The position numbers and the translations under genes were made by a program. The notes beneath the pieces were generated by a model that saw only the letters and a program-made list of their open reading frames with translations, had not been told where the DNA came from and searched no databases. DNA of 64,000 nt from Gnetum montanum (taxonomy: Eukaryota; Streptophyta; Gnetopsida; Gnetales; Gnetaceae): the NCBI GenBank assembly GCA_015680685.1, contig MNCI01007958.1, forward strand, positions 251,903 to 315,902. Reading direction: 5' to 3'. Shown piece by piece: positions 11,880-24,629 of this stretch; within the stretch, counting starts at the first letter, position 1; each line of letters begins with the position of its first letter.

Positions 11880-13330
11880 CAATGAAGCCATGAAATTAAA
11901 AGTTTGGAAAGAATCCATGGACAAAGAGCACAATGTCATCCTAAGAAATAACACATAGTAATTATTGGACAAACCAAAAGATAAAAAGGTTATTAATTGC
12001 AAGTGGCTATATAAAATAAAGTAAAATGAGAAAGAAGAAGTGATAACATCAAAAGCAAAACTTGTTTCAAGAGGATTCAAAAAAAAAAAAAACACACACG
12101 CACACATTGAATATAAATAAATATTTGCATTGGTGGCCAAATTTGAAATCATTAAGTTCATTCTTTCCATAGTAATGCATAAAGAACTAAAGGCTTAACA
12201 AATGGATGTTAACTCATCATTCCTAAATAGATACATAAAAGAAGAAGTATACATATACTAGCCTAAAGATTATGTATAAAGAAAATAGATAACAACTTGT
12301 GCAAACTCAACAAAGCTCTATATGGTCTAAAGAAAGTACCAAGGACTTGGTTCCAAAGAATTAATGACTATGTCACCAAAAAGAATTATCAAAATTGCAT
12401 GTTTGAACCAACACTATATTTCAAGAAGGAGATAATTTCATCATCATATAATTGTATGTAAATGACATTATCTTTATTACCACTAATAAAAGGATAGCAA
12501 AAGATTTCAAGAATGACATGAAAATTAAATTTAAAATGGACCTTGGAAAACTCAAATACTTCCTAGAAAATGAAGTAAACTAGGATAAGAAGCAAGTGAA
12601 GATTCATCAAACCAAATACACAAATTCCATCATTGAAAAATTCAATATAAAGAATGAGAATCTAGTCAACAATCCTTTGCCATACAGTTTAAAGTTAACC
12701 AATAAAGATAAGACTCCTCTCATAGATGCAACCATGTATAGAGCTATGATTGAATCACTTCAATTTCTCTACCATACTAGACCAAATTTAGAATATGCAA
12801 CATCATACTTGTCTAGATTCATGCAAGAGCCAAGACAATCTTACATACAAGCAATTGTGCATCTCCTTAAGTATGTAAAAGGAACTGGTAATTTTGGGAT
12901 CTAATTCAGTAAAGGAGATAATAAGCTTCATGCATATTCAAATCTTGATTGGGTAGGAGATAATGATGACAAAAAATCCATATCAAGAGCTCTCATTATG
13001 CACAAAAAAAGTCCAATATACTAGAAATCAAAGAAATAATCATCCATCAGCTTCTCCACTTGTGAAGAAAAATTTATTGCCATGGCTAAATGCCTCTAAT
13101 ACATACTTTGGCTACATAAAATTTTTCACACTTATCATTTAAAGTTGATAATATAATAGCAATTCCACTATCCCAAGACTATGTGCATCATGAAAAACCC
13201 AAACACATTAACATCAGATACTATTTCATCAAGTAAGAACTAAATGAAGGAACCAACAAACCCATTCATGTTAGTTTAAAAGAGTAGCTTTCTAACATAC
13301 TAACAAAAAATATTTTGTTTGATAGGATCA
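11880..13330 (+). pseudogene. Copia-B reverse transcriptase and RNase H (broken)
   Basis: RT motifs: QMDVNSSFLNRYIKEEVYIY near 12198, CKLNKALYGLKKVPRTWF near 12300, and YVNDIIFIT near 12450, where the catalytic YVDD has become YVND by G-to-A. An open stretch 12596-12904 (MKIHQTKYTNSIIEKF, MYRAMIESLQFLYHTRPNLE) covers the RT-RNase H connection with the conserved 'Y-R-x-x-I/V-G-S-L-x-Y' block, here Y-R-A-M-I-E-S-L. RNase H follows to about 13330, including CLxYILWLHK and HHEKPKHINIRYYFIK. Inactive on several counts. Confidence 0.85.
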
Positions 13331-13412
13331 AGTGCTCAATAAAGTTATAGAAATTTAGAACATGATAAAGAAAGGAGAAAGAAAATATGAAGAATAAAGA
13401 TTACCTTCCTCT

Positions 13413-13424
13413 CTAAGAAGGGAA
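13413..13424 (+). other. Polypurine tract of Copia-B
   Basis: The purine-rich run AAGAAGGGAA directly precedes the TGTTGG start of the 3' LTR, the expected place for plus-strand DNA priming. Confidence 0.6.
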
Positions 13425-14189
13425 TGTTGGCTTTTTAGAATTAAAGATAGTAATTTTTTATTTTTATTATATAATACAATTTTATTTTAATAGTTGTAAT
13501 GTTATTTTGACCCTAGTCCATACACACATATACATACACAAACAAACAAAAGGAATCTTTTGGAAATTGATATCATGGAATCATTAATATAATTTCAGCA
13601 TGAATTTGACCATTTCATCATTAATTCATTCATCTATCGTTGATTCAATAATTCATCAACATTTATCAATATCATTCATCATTATTTACTTAATCTTGGA
13701 AGTTGAAAAGTCAGAATTATGGACATTTACTATTTTAATCATATCTTATTCATTTTACAACATTTTTTAGTGATTTTTGATTTATTAGAAATATAGAATA
13801 TGTAGCTACATGCACCTAAAATTTTAGTTCAATATCTATTACAATTTGGGAAAAGCTAGCTCTATAATTTGGTAGATTTTTTGAATCTTGAATTTTCACT
13901 AGAATGAAGATGATCAATAATAAGATTCTTTCTCTATTATCATGTAACAATTTGATGTGATATGTAAAGGTTCAATTAAAAATTTAGTAACAAAAACGTA
14001 ACAACTTTTCAGTTATCATATCTAAAATTTGTACTACCAAAATTACCATGATTTTTTATAGATTGGAAAGAACCTAACACAACCTTAGCTTTCAAATATA
14101 TTTTCTATGACTTTTTTTTTAAATTGTAGAGAGCTTCCTAAGCTTTTCAAGATAGCTAAGTAATTTTTTCACTACTTGAAATTTCTTCA
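13425..14189 (+). repeat. 3' LTR of Copia-B
   Basis: About 765 bp, from TGTTGGCTTTTTAG to AATTTCTTCA, collinear with 8397-9278. Compared with the 5' copy it lacks the TATATA stretch and part of the sequence around 9000. Confidence 0.85.
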
Positions 14190-14541
14190 TTGTCTTTAAT
14201 TTGTTCTCATTGGATTCATGTCTATGTTGGGTTTGTTAGTTCTAGTTATGCTTCAGGAGTTTTACTATATATAAAATTTATTTTTATAGAAAGATGATAT
14301 TTGTCTTTTTTTCTCTATTAAAATAATTTTTGTTAAAATAATATGACTTTGCTTTATGTCTTTATTTAGTATTATTTCTATGCATATTTAATTTACATTT
14401 TTTCTCTAATTATTTTATGCTTATACCTATTATGCTAACCAAGCATTACAAATCTTCAAGCATGCTTGATAGGCAATTTTTTTCTCAAATAGATTTCTGT
14501 TTATGCCTTATGTAGGTTGGAATGACAAAAATAAGGAGGAC
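14190..14541 (+). other. 3' untranslated end of Copia-A
   Basis: No coding trace. The stretch is T-rich and ends in AAAAATAAGGAGGAC (14527-14541), a good polypurine tract, right before TGAACA where the Copia-A 3' LTR appears to start. It is thus probably the part of Copia-A displaced by Copia-B. Confidence 0.5.
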
Positions 14542-15962
14542 TGAACATAAAAAATGTTATTTTTGTGTTATGTTACTATGTATATGCATAATTCATTTAT
14601 GTACAAAGTTTCATGTTGTTTTTAGGCTTTTTAAAAGTCATAAGCTAAGGGGTAGCCTAAGTTAAGCAATGATGCTCATGCTTGATACTCATGTTTTAGT
14701 ACTTATAATCTCTATTGAATCATTGTTTTATTGCTCTTGATCAAGTTAGTTTTGAGTGTTTTACCATATCTAAGGAGAGATTGATGATTGTATAATTGAT
14801 TTAGAATGACTATCATTATGTCTCGTGATCTTATTGCTTACCTCCTTAAAGTTGTTCAGGGTCCAAATGTTTAAAGGTGGTATTCCTTCAAAGTTTTTTG
14901 TTTCATAATGATACACTCCTTATACTGACCTCTACATGCTCTAGTAAACTATTTATTGTGAAAATCATTTTTTAAATTACACTTGTTAGATTAACTACCC
15001 TTCAGATATGTTGACTAATTTGAGAATCAGAAAAGATTAGCAATTCTCCTAAGGTTGATCACTCAACTAATAGTTCAATTGACCCAAGATGAAAAAATTA
15101 AAAAAGATGCACTTTTAAGGTTGATTGAGTAATTCAAGGGTAACTAAGCTGAGTTTTTTTTTAGGATTTCTCTAAAAAGATCAACTGCATGATGTGAAGG
15201 TTGACTATCCAAGGAATAGAACAACTAATCAAAGATTATATCAAAAAATAGAAATGAAAAAATAAAAAAGATATAGTTGTTATGTAGTCCCATGGATAAA
15301 ATATAGCCTCAAGATTCAAAAAAGGAAGAACAACTCTTAGCATGTGAGCACTATTCATTATTAGAGAAGCCATTGAATGAAGAGGTTCTTATGATTCATA
15401 CTATATCCTTGTTATACTTGCTCCCTTTTTGACTATCTCATCTCTCTATTCCTCTTCTTGTTTCATGTGCATCAAAGAGGATGTCTATGATCTCTTGAGA
15501 TTTTAGCTATACCATCTAATGCTTTATAAAGTTGATTAACTTCTATTTAATTGAGGGCTTACCTTGATGATTATTGTATGAGGATGACTAGCAATGCATA
15601 TACTAGCATTGAAGATTTTATTTTAAAGTAGAATAGGACTAGAGAAAGAGAAGGATATTGCATCCCTGTGAGTGGACATAGGTCCAAATTGAACCAATAA
15701 AAAAATCATTATGTTCCTTTCTTATTCTTTGCTTTTTATTCTTATTTTGGTTATTTAGTAGATTAGATCTTGGTTTGATCTCTATTCATGGTTAGAGCTT
15801 GATTGATCTATGCTAATTTCTAGTTTTTTCATGATCAATGTATTATTTAGTTTGTATTTAATCTAAATTTATTTGTCAAATATACTTTATTAGTTTTCAT
15901 CATCCTAGTCACATCCTCCCTCCATCCTCTCGACCGTCTTCTAGGATGTTTTTTGATCCACA
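14542..15962 (+). repeat. 3' LTR of Copia-A
   Basis: About 1.42 kb. From 14851 on it matches the window start. The left boundary is set by the polypurine tract and a TG dinucleotide; the right boundary by comparison with the 5' copy, where the primer site begins. It abuts the interrupted Gypsy-H ORF. Another reading is that it is a solo LTR or the LTR of a different copy. Confidence 0.65.
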
Positions 15963-17325
15963 AATTCTTGGACTTTACCCCCAAGAAGTTCATGAATAAC
16001 TATAATTCTCTCATCTTTGGCCTATGATCTCTAACAATGTGGAATGGTACCTTAGAGATATTTGTCTCTTTTGGAACAATCATCAAAGCAATATCAAAAG
16101 TAACATAAAGGATATTACCATATCCCACTCTATGGATGCCATTGCTATGACATTAGAAATTCTAAATGTGAGAACCAAGGTTGTTAAAGTTTAAATGAGA
16201 TTGGAAGTAGAAATCAAAATAAAATGGATGAAAAGGGCTTATGGAGTGAAACACAAGATTATGATTCCCTAACTTTGGTAAAGAAACTTTATTTTAAGAT
16301 TGTTATGTACCATACAATCTAATGATATGATCTAGCAAGATCACATCCTTCTCTACCATGAAATGTGTAGTCCTTAGTGAGTACTTTCATATCAACCTCC
16401 CTCATCTCATGTTTCTTATGATAAAGTAATGATTTAAGGAAAATGAAAGTGGTTGAAAGATACTTCACTTCCCTTGCCTCATCAGAACTCTTTGCAAAAA
16501 GGGATGAATTACCCACTAAACCAATGATATGTTAAGAAGAGCTTCAATAACTTCATGGCAAGAGATCATGAAGGTAAATCCTACTTTAAATATATAGGAA
16601 GAGCTTCCATCATCACCATCTAACACTAGAACAACAACTAGAACCATAGGTACGAGAGTAAGCATGAGTATGACAAGTAGCAGTCAACAAGAATCTATGG
16701 GTAGTTCTAATATTTACTATCCTACAATGAGTCATCTGTAGGAGGTGTTTCAGGGTCTTAGATAGTAGTAAGATGATAGTGTGAATCATTTTAATGTTGT
16801 TCAAAGTATTGTTCGAACATTCATCAATCTTGTGAAAAATGTAATATTGATCTTTCCTAAAGATCATTTTAACATCTTGAAAAAATGCAACATCATTCCA
16901 AGTCATGCTAGAATTTTGAGATGAAGCAACTATGATGGTAATGCAACATAATGGCCAAGAGTCCATGATAGAGATTATTATGAATCATGTAGAAGAAGCT
17001 CACAAGATTTTTGTAGCATCAATTTTAAACTTTCTCACTATTCCAAACATTCAAGCATTTATAGGAATGAATCTAATAAAGAAAGAAACAGTGATCACCA
17101 AGCAACATAAAGCAACATTAGACAGATTGATACATCTCATGCAAACAATTCCAGGCATCTTCAACATTCTAGAAGATGTCATAGTCATTCAATCTGATTT
17201 GATTATCACTAAGGGAAATCTAGCAATCTCTAAAGCCCAAGTTCATGCTTCATGCTAAATCAAAAGCTCCAAGATGAAGTCACATAACTTGATGCTTAAC
17301 TATTAGATTTCACGTAGTTTATTAT
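15963..17325 (+). pseudogene. Coiled-coil ORF of Gypsy-H, first fragment
   Basis: Function unknown. The translated trace is collinear with the ORF 18442-21141 of Gypsy-D. Shared blocks are WYLRDICLFW versus WGVVHGRDISLL, LQKGMNYPLNQ versus LQKGKNHLLRQ (about 16490), YPTMSHL versus QPVMSHL (about 16720), and VMQHNGQE versus VMQHQGQE (about 16940). The last 300 bases (16932-17258) form an open helical stretch, then LNQKLQDEV with TAA/TAG in place of Gln codons. The fragment begins at the Copia-A LTR and ends at the Gypsy-D LTR; the missing N-terminus would lie left of Copia-A. The frame continues at 29950. Confidence 0.65.
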
Positions 17326-18161
17326 TGATGATAGACAAGGTACCCCTATGCCCAACCATATGAATCACAAAGTGTTCATGCACAATTCGGTTGAATTCCG
17401 TGGACTTTACAGTTTCTAGTACACTAGTCTTCTAGAAAGTAAACCTTGCCCCCTAAGGTCATTTATTGTCTTCCCGATTACACTTGTAAAGCATAATGGT
17501 ATGGTTAAGAGTAATCAAGGCATATTATTTTTTATCATTTTATGTTTTATGTTTTTGGGTGCTTGAAGAGAGAGAGATAGAGTAATTTAATGACTAATCT
17601 AAATTAACTGACTAACTGGTCTCTAACTAATCCTAACATAAGCATCCATTCTCACTTTCCACACATGTCCTAAACCCACATATCCACTAGTGGATTACCA
17701 AGTGCTATGCTATTGGGTGCACTGCTTGCTACTAGGATTACCAAGTGAATACATGTTACGCTGAAAGTGGTTGTACTTATGTATTTAATCTATCTAGCTT
17801 ATCTCGCTTAATTAGCTTAATTACTTGAAAAATATTGAATAAATGATTGAAAACATTAAATTCATAAATGAAATATTTAATCTATCCAAGATGTTGCAAG
17901 GTTTATCAGAAAGCTTGTCTTTATTACTACACACATTGTCATGCTTAGGTACAATAATGCTCGAATAAAGATCCGTAATGTAAAAATTGCAAGATTTCAG
18001 CTACCACTAAAATCTTGTTGCCATAAATGTGGCTAGTGAGCATGTATTTATAGCCAAAAAGCAGATCCTACATTGATGGGGGCTCATCGATGCATCATTG
18101 CATGCGTTGATGGGGCCTTGTCAATGAGGCCTCATCAACGTAACCAAACCATGACTTATCA
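17326..18161 (-). repeat. 3' LTR of Gypsy-D
   Basis: About 836 bp; on the minus strand it runs TGATAAG...CTCATCA-like ends. It matches 29118-29949 and 61552-62504. In the stretch 17548-17641 versus 29348-29441 I count two differences, both G in this copy and A in the other. Near 18075-18143 it holds a GGCC-rich inverted minisatellite (GATGAGGCCTCATC) that is lost or reduced in the 5' LTR. The polypurine tract (minus strand CATGGGGGAA) lies at 18162-18172. Confidence 0.88.
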
Positions 18162-18441
18162 TTCCCCCATGACTGAATGAAAACTTATCCTTGAGTTCCT
18201 TTATAAAATTAGGAAGGTATGGGATTATTGATTGACTCTTAACAAAAAACAAAACAAAATAGATTGACTTGACAAAACTGAGTCCTTGAGTGTACAGATC
18301 AACACATTACAAAAATTATGATGTTGATGACATAAAATTGAACACCATGATGTGACTCTTCAAACTTGGATAGCATGCCCTCTGATGACATGAACTTAGT
18401 GGAGAAGGTTAGACAATCTTAGGAGGTGGAGGCTCCTAAGG

Positions 18442-21141
18442 TTATGAGGGACCTTCATCGACTTCAGGCACATGTGGCGATTGAGGTGGTTGTGGTTGTT
18501 CTACTGCTACTACAACTTCCAGAGAGAGGTGAAAAGCATCCAATAATGCTTTCATTTTCTCCTCCTTACTTTTAGGATCATGCATTGTCCATGTAGCTTC
18601 ACCAATGTCGGTTAAAATGGGCACATCCCAAGGACATGAGATTTCTAGAAAGAGCTCCTTTACATTGATAAACCAAGTAGAGACTTGTTTGTGTTCAATG
18701 TTGAACACTCTAACTGATCCTTTATCTCTTGGTAATCATTCATTCTTTTGGCCAAGTTCTTAGCAGTTGATCGTTGATCCATGAATCGTGCACTAAGAAC
18801 TTCAAGTTCAACATTTGTAGTTTCAAGGTTCTACTTGGTGTCATTATGATGTTTGAACTCTACCTCATATAGCAAATATGAGCTAGCCACTTTTTTTCCA
18901 ACTTTGACCATGGCCATCTGGTAGTCAGCATTACCAGGTTCACATAGTGGAGATTGGCCAACTCCATGTATTTTTTCATTTCTTCAATTTTCAACTCCCT
19001 TAGGTGGATCTCCGCTTTATTATAGGCATCAATCCCATCAATTATGGGTTTTCATACTTCTCTTACTTATTGAAGTTGCTGGAGAGCTTCATTTACTTTT
19101 GCCTTCTGGATGTGCTTCTCATTTACTTCCTTCTACAAGCCAACCTATTCTATAGAGTGATTTTTAACTTTTTCAAACTTCGAAGCTTCATTTTTCTAGG
19201 TGGCAATCTCAATGGCAGACTTTTGACATAAGGCACGTACTTCTTCCATAAATAGATTCCAATTTTTTATGGTCAATTTCCTTAATTTAATATTCACCCT
19301 AGCTAGCTATTCTTGCTGTTGATGAATGAATTCCTGCATTTGTTCTTTTTGGACATCAACATTGCATAGGTGATGATTTTCTACGATCAGTGCCTCATTC
19401 TCCTTGTGCATCTAAACCAAGTCCTTCTGAATTGAATATTTCTTTGCTTCTACTATGGACTAGTTGAAGATGGTCATCACCACTTCCTTCTCAACCTTCT
19501 TGAATTGTTCTTGAAGCTATTGAAAAGCTTCATCTCTGGTTATTATTAGGCTAAGGAGTGTGAGATCAGCAAGATGGGCACATAATTTGGCAACCTCCAT
19601 GGCCAAGCATTGATTCTATGCTTGAGCTACTTTGAGTTACCCCTCTAAGATGATGCATTTGTCCCTTGCTTCCAATAGCTCCGACTAGGTCGTAGTGATG
19701 TTATCTAGAAAATCAAGATATCCTTAATTGGTTGCCTAGTCTCTACTAGTTGATCTAGAAATCTTTCATGTTTGGCTACACTCAATCTTTCATTGACCAT
19801 GCCTGTAGACATATACACATCTCGAAGCATAAATACATCTCGTACAAATGCCACAAGTGCATTAAGTACTTTGGTGATGTAGTCAACAACTACTTTAGCC
19901 ACAATTTCTTACCCTTGGTGCTACATCACTAGTATAGTGGTCCCATAACCTTCCTCCAAATGCACTAAAAAGGAGGCAACATTCCTAGAGAGCTCTAGGA
20001 ATAAATGGTGTTGTGATAATGACACCATCACCTCTTGACCATTGGGATCAAACCTCATAAGGAACTGCATTTGTTAGGCAAAGAATATTGGCCCATCCTT
20101 TTCCATCTAGCTGATTGTCTAAGCTGCCTCATTAAGGTGACTCATCACTGGTTGATACATAGATGGATCCACACTACTCATCCTTACATGCTACTCTTTC
20201 TCACGCAAAAGTTACTCTTAGATTTTGCACAAGCATTCAATGGACGTTGTTTCTTGAGTAGGTGATGAAGGTGGTGACTAATCCTCTTTTTTAATTATGG
20301 TAGGTGTCTTGTTATGTCATTATTATGTCATTGGCGTAGCAGATGATTCTTGCCCTTTTGCAGATTTTTTGGATGAGGCATGGAAAAGGTAGGGTTTTCC
20401 TTCTACATTCATTTTCCTTGAAGCATTTTTTGATCTCTAAATAGATTAGTTGTGAAAGGCTTATAGGAAATCTACTACTTAGAGTGGCACATGCTCGGGT
20501 GGAAAAGGTGGTCACCTTGCTGGGCCTCACTGTTGGATTGAGGTAACACCACTAAGTCCACTCACTTTTGGCCTTAGGGTCACCTTTTGTTGATAGCTCT
20601 ACTAGTTGTGTCCCAATATCAGGCAACCCCAGTGCCTATGTAATAGCCTTGATCTAGTAGGACACCTAAATATCCTTGATTTTTACTATGGACTCCAACC
20701 TTCTGTTGTTTCAAAAGAGATATGTCTCTCCCATGTACCACTCCCCACTGGAGGTGATGATTGGCCACATGAAGAGGTTTGCAATTGTGTTCTAACTTCT
20801 ATTGGAGCTTTCTCTAGAAATGGTTCGAAGTTCAGTTCTTAGAGAACTAAGCGTTGAATCTCTTGAGGTCTATTGATGTCAAGGCAAGTTCAAGTTAAAG
20901 TGACTTCAAGCCTTGGTGCGAGTTCTAGTGCTTCCCCTCACTATGATTGCTCTATTGGCACTTCTTCTTTTGGAATGTATTGAATAGATTTCACTTCAGG
21001 CTTCTCACAAAAAGGTCCAATTGCATGGGTTGCCTTTGGCAATTCTTGGGCTTGTTCTTGTTGGTTGCTTCCAACTCTAGGCCATTTCTTCCTTAGTTAG
21101 GAGGATTCTCCTTCTTGCAGGTGTTTCAGTCTTGGTGCCAT
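18442..21141 (-). pseudogene. Coiled-coil ORF downstream of pol in Gypsy-D
   Basis: A ~900-codon ORF trace of unknown function, read from an ATG at 21141 (MAPRLKHLQEGESS) to a stop at 18439. It is Glu/Lys/Gln-rich and mostly helical, with long coiled-coil stretches such as QEQFKKVEKEVVM and MHKENEALIVENHHL (about 19390-19560), KYMELANLHYVNLVML (about 18945) and KNLAKRMNDYQEIKD (about 18750). It ends in a Pro/Gln-rich acidic tail (VEQPQPPQSPHVPEVDEGPS). I see no envelope features (signal peptide, transmembrane pair) or zinc finger. Its position after pol is where Athila-type elements carry env-like ORFs. Stops mostly replace Gln. The collinear copy in Gypsy-H shows the ORF is a conserved part of this family, not chance. 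Confidence 0.65.
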
Positions 21142-23060
21142 TTGTAATCACAATAAGACCATGGGTTGGCAATTTTTTGTGTAACATGAAACAATTGGGA
21201 TACCTTTATCTCCTTAGGATAGTTACACTTGGCTAAGTTGTGATTATGGCTAATTTAATTAATTCAATCATTATTTTATTTATGTGTTATTATTAATAAA
21301 TCATCCCAGAGGATGTTGGAAGGGTTAACTCTAAAAAAATTGATGTTTGTATATTATTAACTTTATTAACCCTTTGGGGGAGTTATAAAAATTTTCAAAA
21401 AATTTCATTGGAAACCTTAAGGTTTGCAGCCCCCATGATAAAAAGTTTACCTCCGGTAGCTGCAAGATCAAAGAATGGAGTGATTTGGGCAAGCGATTGG
21501 GAAGTTATGGACTCTGGAAGGTTTTGGACTCTAAAAAATTACACAAACTCCCCTGGCATTATGAAGCAAATGATAAAAGTTTCAAAGTTTGTGGCAGTTT
21601 ATATAAAGTGTTTGTGATGCATCAATGGGGCCTCGTCGATGTAACTATTGACCACCGTTGACTTTAGTTGACTTAGTCAAAACTTGAAAATTAAAAAGAA
21701 ATTTTGAATGAAATTAGGGTCAAATGGAAGCCCAAATAGCCATGAATATGATGAAAATATGAGAAGAGGGTGTTGAAGTCCCAAAAATTAAGAAAATTAA
21801 GAAAATGGAGAAAGAGGGTGGAAAATGAGAGATTAAGGAGCACATAGTGGTTTGCACAATGGAATATGCAAAAGATAGGATTGTAGCAATGTGTAACATA
21901 AGGAACTTAACTAACCAAGCCAAGAGATATGCAAGTGGATCCTCGCCATAGCAGGCTCATGCCCTTGTTGTCCTTGCATAACCTCGACTAAGGAGCTTGT
22001 GGGCCCCATAGTTGATTAATGGTCATGAAAAGTTAAGGACCAACCAAAAAGAATTTATCCAAGAATTCAAACACATCAAACTAAGACATAGAGCATAACA
22101 TAGAACTTAGTAGTGAGGTTAGTTATGGTAGCATGGATGGATGATAGAGAAGGTGGAATGGAATCCTAGATTGAGATCATAAGTCTCTTGTGGAGTTTGT
22201 GTTTAAAATGACCTAAGAAGATCCATTCTTAGTCCAAACTAAAACCAACCTCTTTCAATGACTTTGCATCGTCACTCCAAGACTGATCCACCCCCTCGAG
22301 ACATGAGAGTGATCCCACAAAACAACCACCATTCCATAAAGAGAACAAAAGAGACATAGGAAGTGAGAGAGGGCCTTAGTTCAAGGGGACCTTCAAACAT
22401 GGGTGCATGTCTTTCTAGTCCCATAACCAATACTTGTATCCCATTTATTTGTCTAAGGGGTATTCTTTGAATTCCCATCATGCATTTTTATATGTTTTTT
22501 TTAACTTTTATTTTTTTGTTATTTTTTTTAAAATTTTTTGATGAGAACCACACCATGCAAAGGCTTTATTTGGCTTTCTAGTAGTGGTTGAAATAGAATG
22601 GTAAGAAGTCCATAAAAAACACTCAAGCACTCAAGCAAGCAAAAGAGTACAAAGAGTATTGAGTTCCCTTGAAGTCACACCCTCTACAAACCTTTGGATC
22701 CTTCCCAATTCTAAAACTACCAAGGTTACCAATTAATTAAAATTTTTGTTTTAATGAAAGGAACCTCAAACTCCCAAAACAAGAAAAACCATAGAGTTTA
22801 TTGGAAGGGCAGATGACATGGACTCACTACCTGTTCCATGAAAAATAAACCATGCCATAGTCATCAAACATCAAAATTCAAGAATAGAAACCAGACATTA
22901 ACAATCACAACATTAAGCATAAACCATCATCAATAAATAGAAATAATAGCACTGTGTCCTATGGTAATAAAACACTTTTATTAGCAAAAATGATGAAAAT
23001 TCACACTCAAACAAAATGAGATAAAATAGATAAAAAAGTACAAAGTAATCAAGAAAGGTT
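21142..23060 (-). other. Long non-coding spacer of Gypsy-D between integrase and extra ORF
   Basis: I see no coding trace here. Parts recur in Gypsy-I: 21930-21975 (CAAGTGGATCCTCGCCATAG) matches 63430-63460, and the GGGTGCATGTC at 22400 matches the last bases of the window. A short GGCC element (CAATGGGGCCTCGTCGATG near 21626) resembles the LTR minisatellite. The T-rich block 22495-22545 and A-rich 22990-23170 are low-complexity. Confidence 0.55.
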
Positions 23061-23279
23061 CAAATATACTAACAATGATGTAAAACAAAAAATGGCGAAA
23101 AATGTAAGAAACTGAAAATCAGAAATTTGTAAAATAAATAACTTGTAAAATAAAAAATGTGGAAAATAAAAAATAGAAAAACTAAGAAGCCATATGGATT
23201 GTTAGCACGAATGGCCATCTCCCCCACAACTAAGTTGGAAGGAGGATATCTAAAAAATTGAACATGGTTGTCCATCTAT

Positions 23280-24440
23280 TAAGGTGGTAGTTACACTAGC
23301 TTGTCTTGGTTCTAGGAAAGGTTTCATTTATTAGATGTTGAGCAAGAACTTTTTATTTGGGCTCTCAAGTTTGTAAATTAACATGGCCCTAGAGGGAAAG
23401 GTTTGATCAATTATATACGGTCCCTCCTACAACATTTGGAATTTGGTCTTCTGGGGTACATGTGTGGGATTCCAATAGATAACCTTATCTCTTAGTTGAA
23501 GTTTTACCTTTCATATTCTTAGGTCATAATGTTGCTTGTTGAACGTCTAGTGTACCTCGTTCAAAGATAGGACCACCAATTATTTTTCATCTAGCACATT
23601 GAGGTTGATCAATCTTTCTTTTTGTTCTAGACTTAGGTCAAGATTCAGATCATAGGTTGTTGAGAGTATATGGAGTTTAGATTGAATTGGGAGTCTTGGA
23701 AGTTTTCCATATACTAACTTGTAGGAAGAATAGCCAATAGGAAGTTTCCATGTTGAATGGTAGGCCCAAAGAACTTCATTAAGTTTTGTACTCCAATCTT
23801 TCCTATATTTGCTAATGGCCCATGTTAGGATTTTGTGATCTCCCTATCGGTTACCTCTACTTGACCATTGGCTTGGGGGTGATAGAGTGTTGTTAATTTA
23901 TGTTCAACCCCCAAGCATTGCATCAACTCTCTAAAGATGGCACTTGTGAAATGAGTTCCATTGTCAAAAATTAGCACCCGTAGCACCCTAAACCTGTTTA
24001 CAACATTTTGTTGCATAAATCTAGCAATAGTGGATGATGTACAATCAACAATGACTGCTACTTCTACTCACTTCATGCAGTAGTCGATTACTATGATGAT
24101 ATATGTCTTTTTGTTGGACATGGCTATTATGGGACCCATGAAGTCAATGCCCCATATGTCAAAGGGCTTTAGTGGTTGAATCCACTATTGAGGACCTTCC
24201 ATTCAAGCAGTCATCACACCATCTCATTGACAACATTCACAAGATTAGACAAACTAGTGGGAATCCTTGAATATTGTAGGCCAATAGTATCCTACCATTA
24301 TGATTTTTATGGCTGTGCATCTCCCTGCATAGTGGCCTCAGCAAGGCCCTTCATCAGCATCCTAGAGAACATGTAGTTGATCTTCATCAAGGACATACCA
24401 ATGAATTAGGCCATCAACACACATCTTACAAAGGTATCTA
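23280..24440 (-). pseudogene. Gypsy-D integrase (broken)
   Basis: Minus-strand order: zinc-binding remnant VGYYWPTIFKD and SCECCQ (about 24270-24200), core FDIWGIDFMGP (about 24155, first Asp), YIIIVIDYCMK, LIFDNGTHFTSAIF (about 23960, second Asp), then YHPQANGQVEVTDREI (about 23860, catalytic Glu region). The C-terminal GPY/F module is visible as KFQML(stop)EGPYII near 23430. The block 23825-24016 is open. Stops at the Trp of WEGPY and elsewhere make it inactive. No chromodomain follows. Confidence 0.88.
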
Positions 24441-24629
24441 TTGATTTAAATGAATTTTTTGGGCCAATGAAGAAATTGTTTCTTCTTTCTGAAGTTAAGA
24501 TCTTGTGGCATCTCCTAAGTGAGAAGGTAAGTGAGGATGTCATCATACCATTTTGTTTCTATGGACACTTGGTCATTTATTGCTCCTATAAAGAGGAGCT
24601 TGTCTAGAAACTTATCAGAGAGTGGGCTC

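Larger units (their letters stand above)
8397..14189 (+). mobile_element. Copia-B: full-length but dead Ty1/Copia retrotransposon
   Basis: A complete structure: 5' LTR, primer site, gag, protease, integrase, RT, RNase H, polypurine tract, 3' LTR, all on the plus strand, 5.8 kb overall. Both LTRs start TGTTG and end TTCA. It sits between the pol gene and 3' LTR of Copia-A. The immediate flanks (TCATG before, TTGTC after) do not form a clear target duplication, which fits age or small end errors in my boundaries. Confidence 0.85.
1..15962 (+). mobile_element. Copia-A: degenerate Ty1/Copia retrotransposon, interrupted
   Basis: The Copia order gag, protease, integrase, RT, RNase H is readable in broken frames from 1354 to about 5935. 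A 5' LTR (cut by the window edge) precedes it, and an LTR of the same family and orientation lies at 14542-15962. Between pol and the 3' LTR lie RTE fragments, an extra ORF remnant and the complete Copia-B. The right end abuts the coiled-coil ORF of Gypsy-H, so Copia-A most likely inserted into that ORF. That the two LTRs belong to one element is inferred from orientation, a polypurine tract just before 14542 and nested order. The left flank is outside the window, so the target duplication cannot be tested. Confidence 0.7.

Noticed and set aside
11784-12170. 128-codon minus-strand open stretch, hydrophobic
   Set aside because: Antisense to the Copia-B RT; hydrophobic composition is what an A-rich coding strand gives on its complement.
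17326-18161. Independent repeat or solo LTR
   Set aside because: Pairs with 29118-29949 in the same orientation, with gag-pol, primer site and polypurine tract between them and near-identical 5-bp flanks.
19004-19231. Hydrophobic plus-strand open stretch suggesting a membrane protein
   Set aside because: Antisense to the coiled-coil ORF; a Lys/Glu-rich helical ORF reads as Phe/Leu-rich on the other strand.
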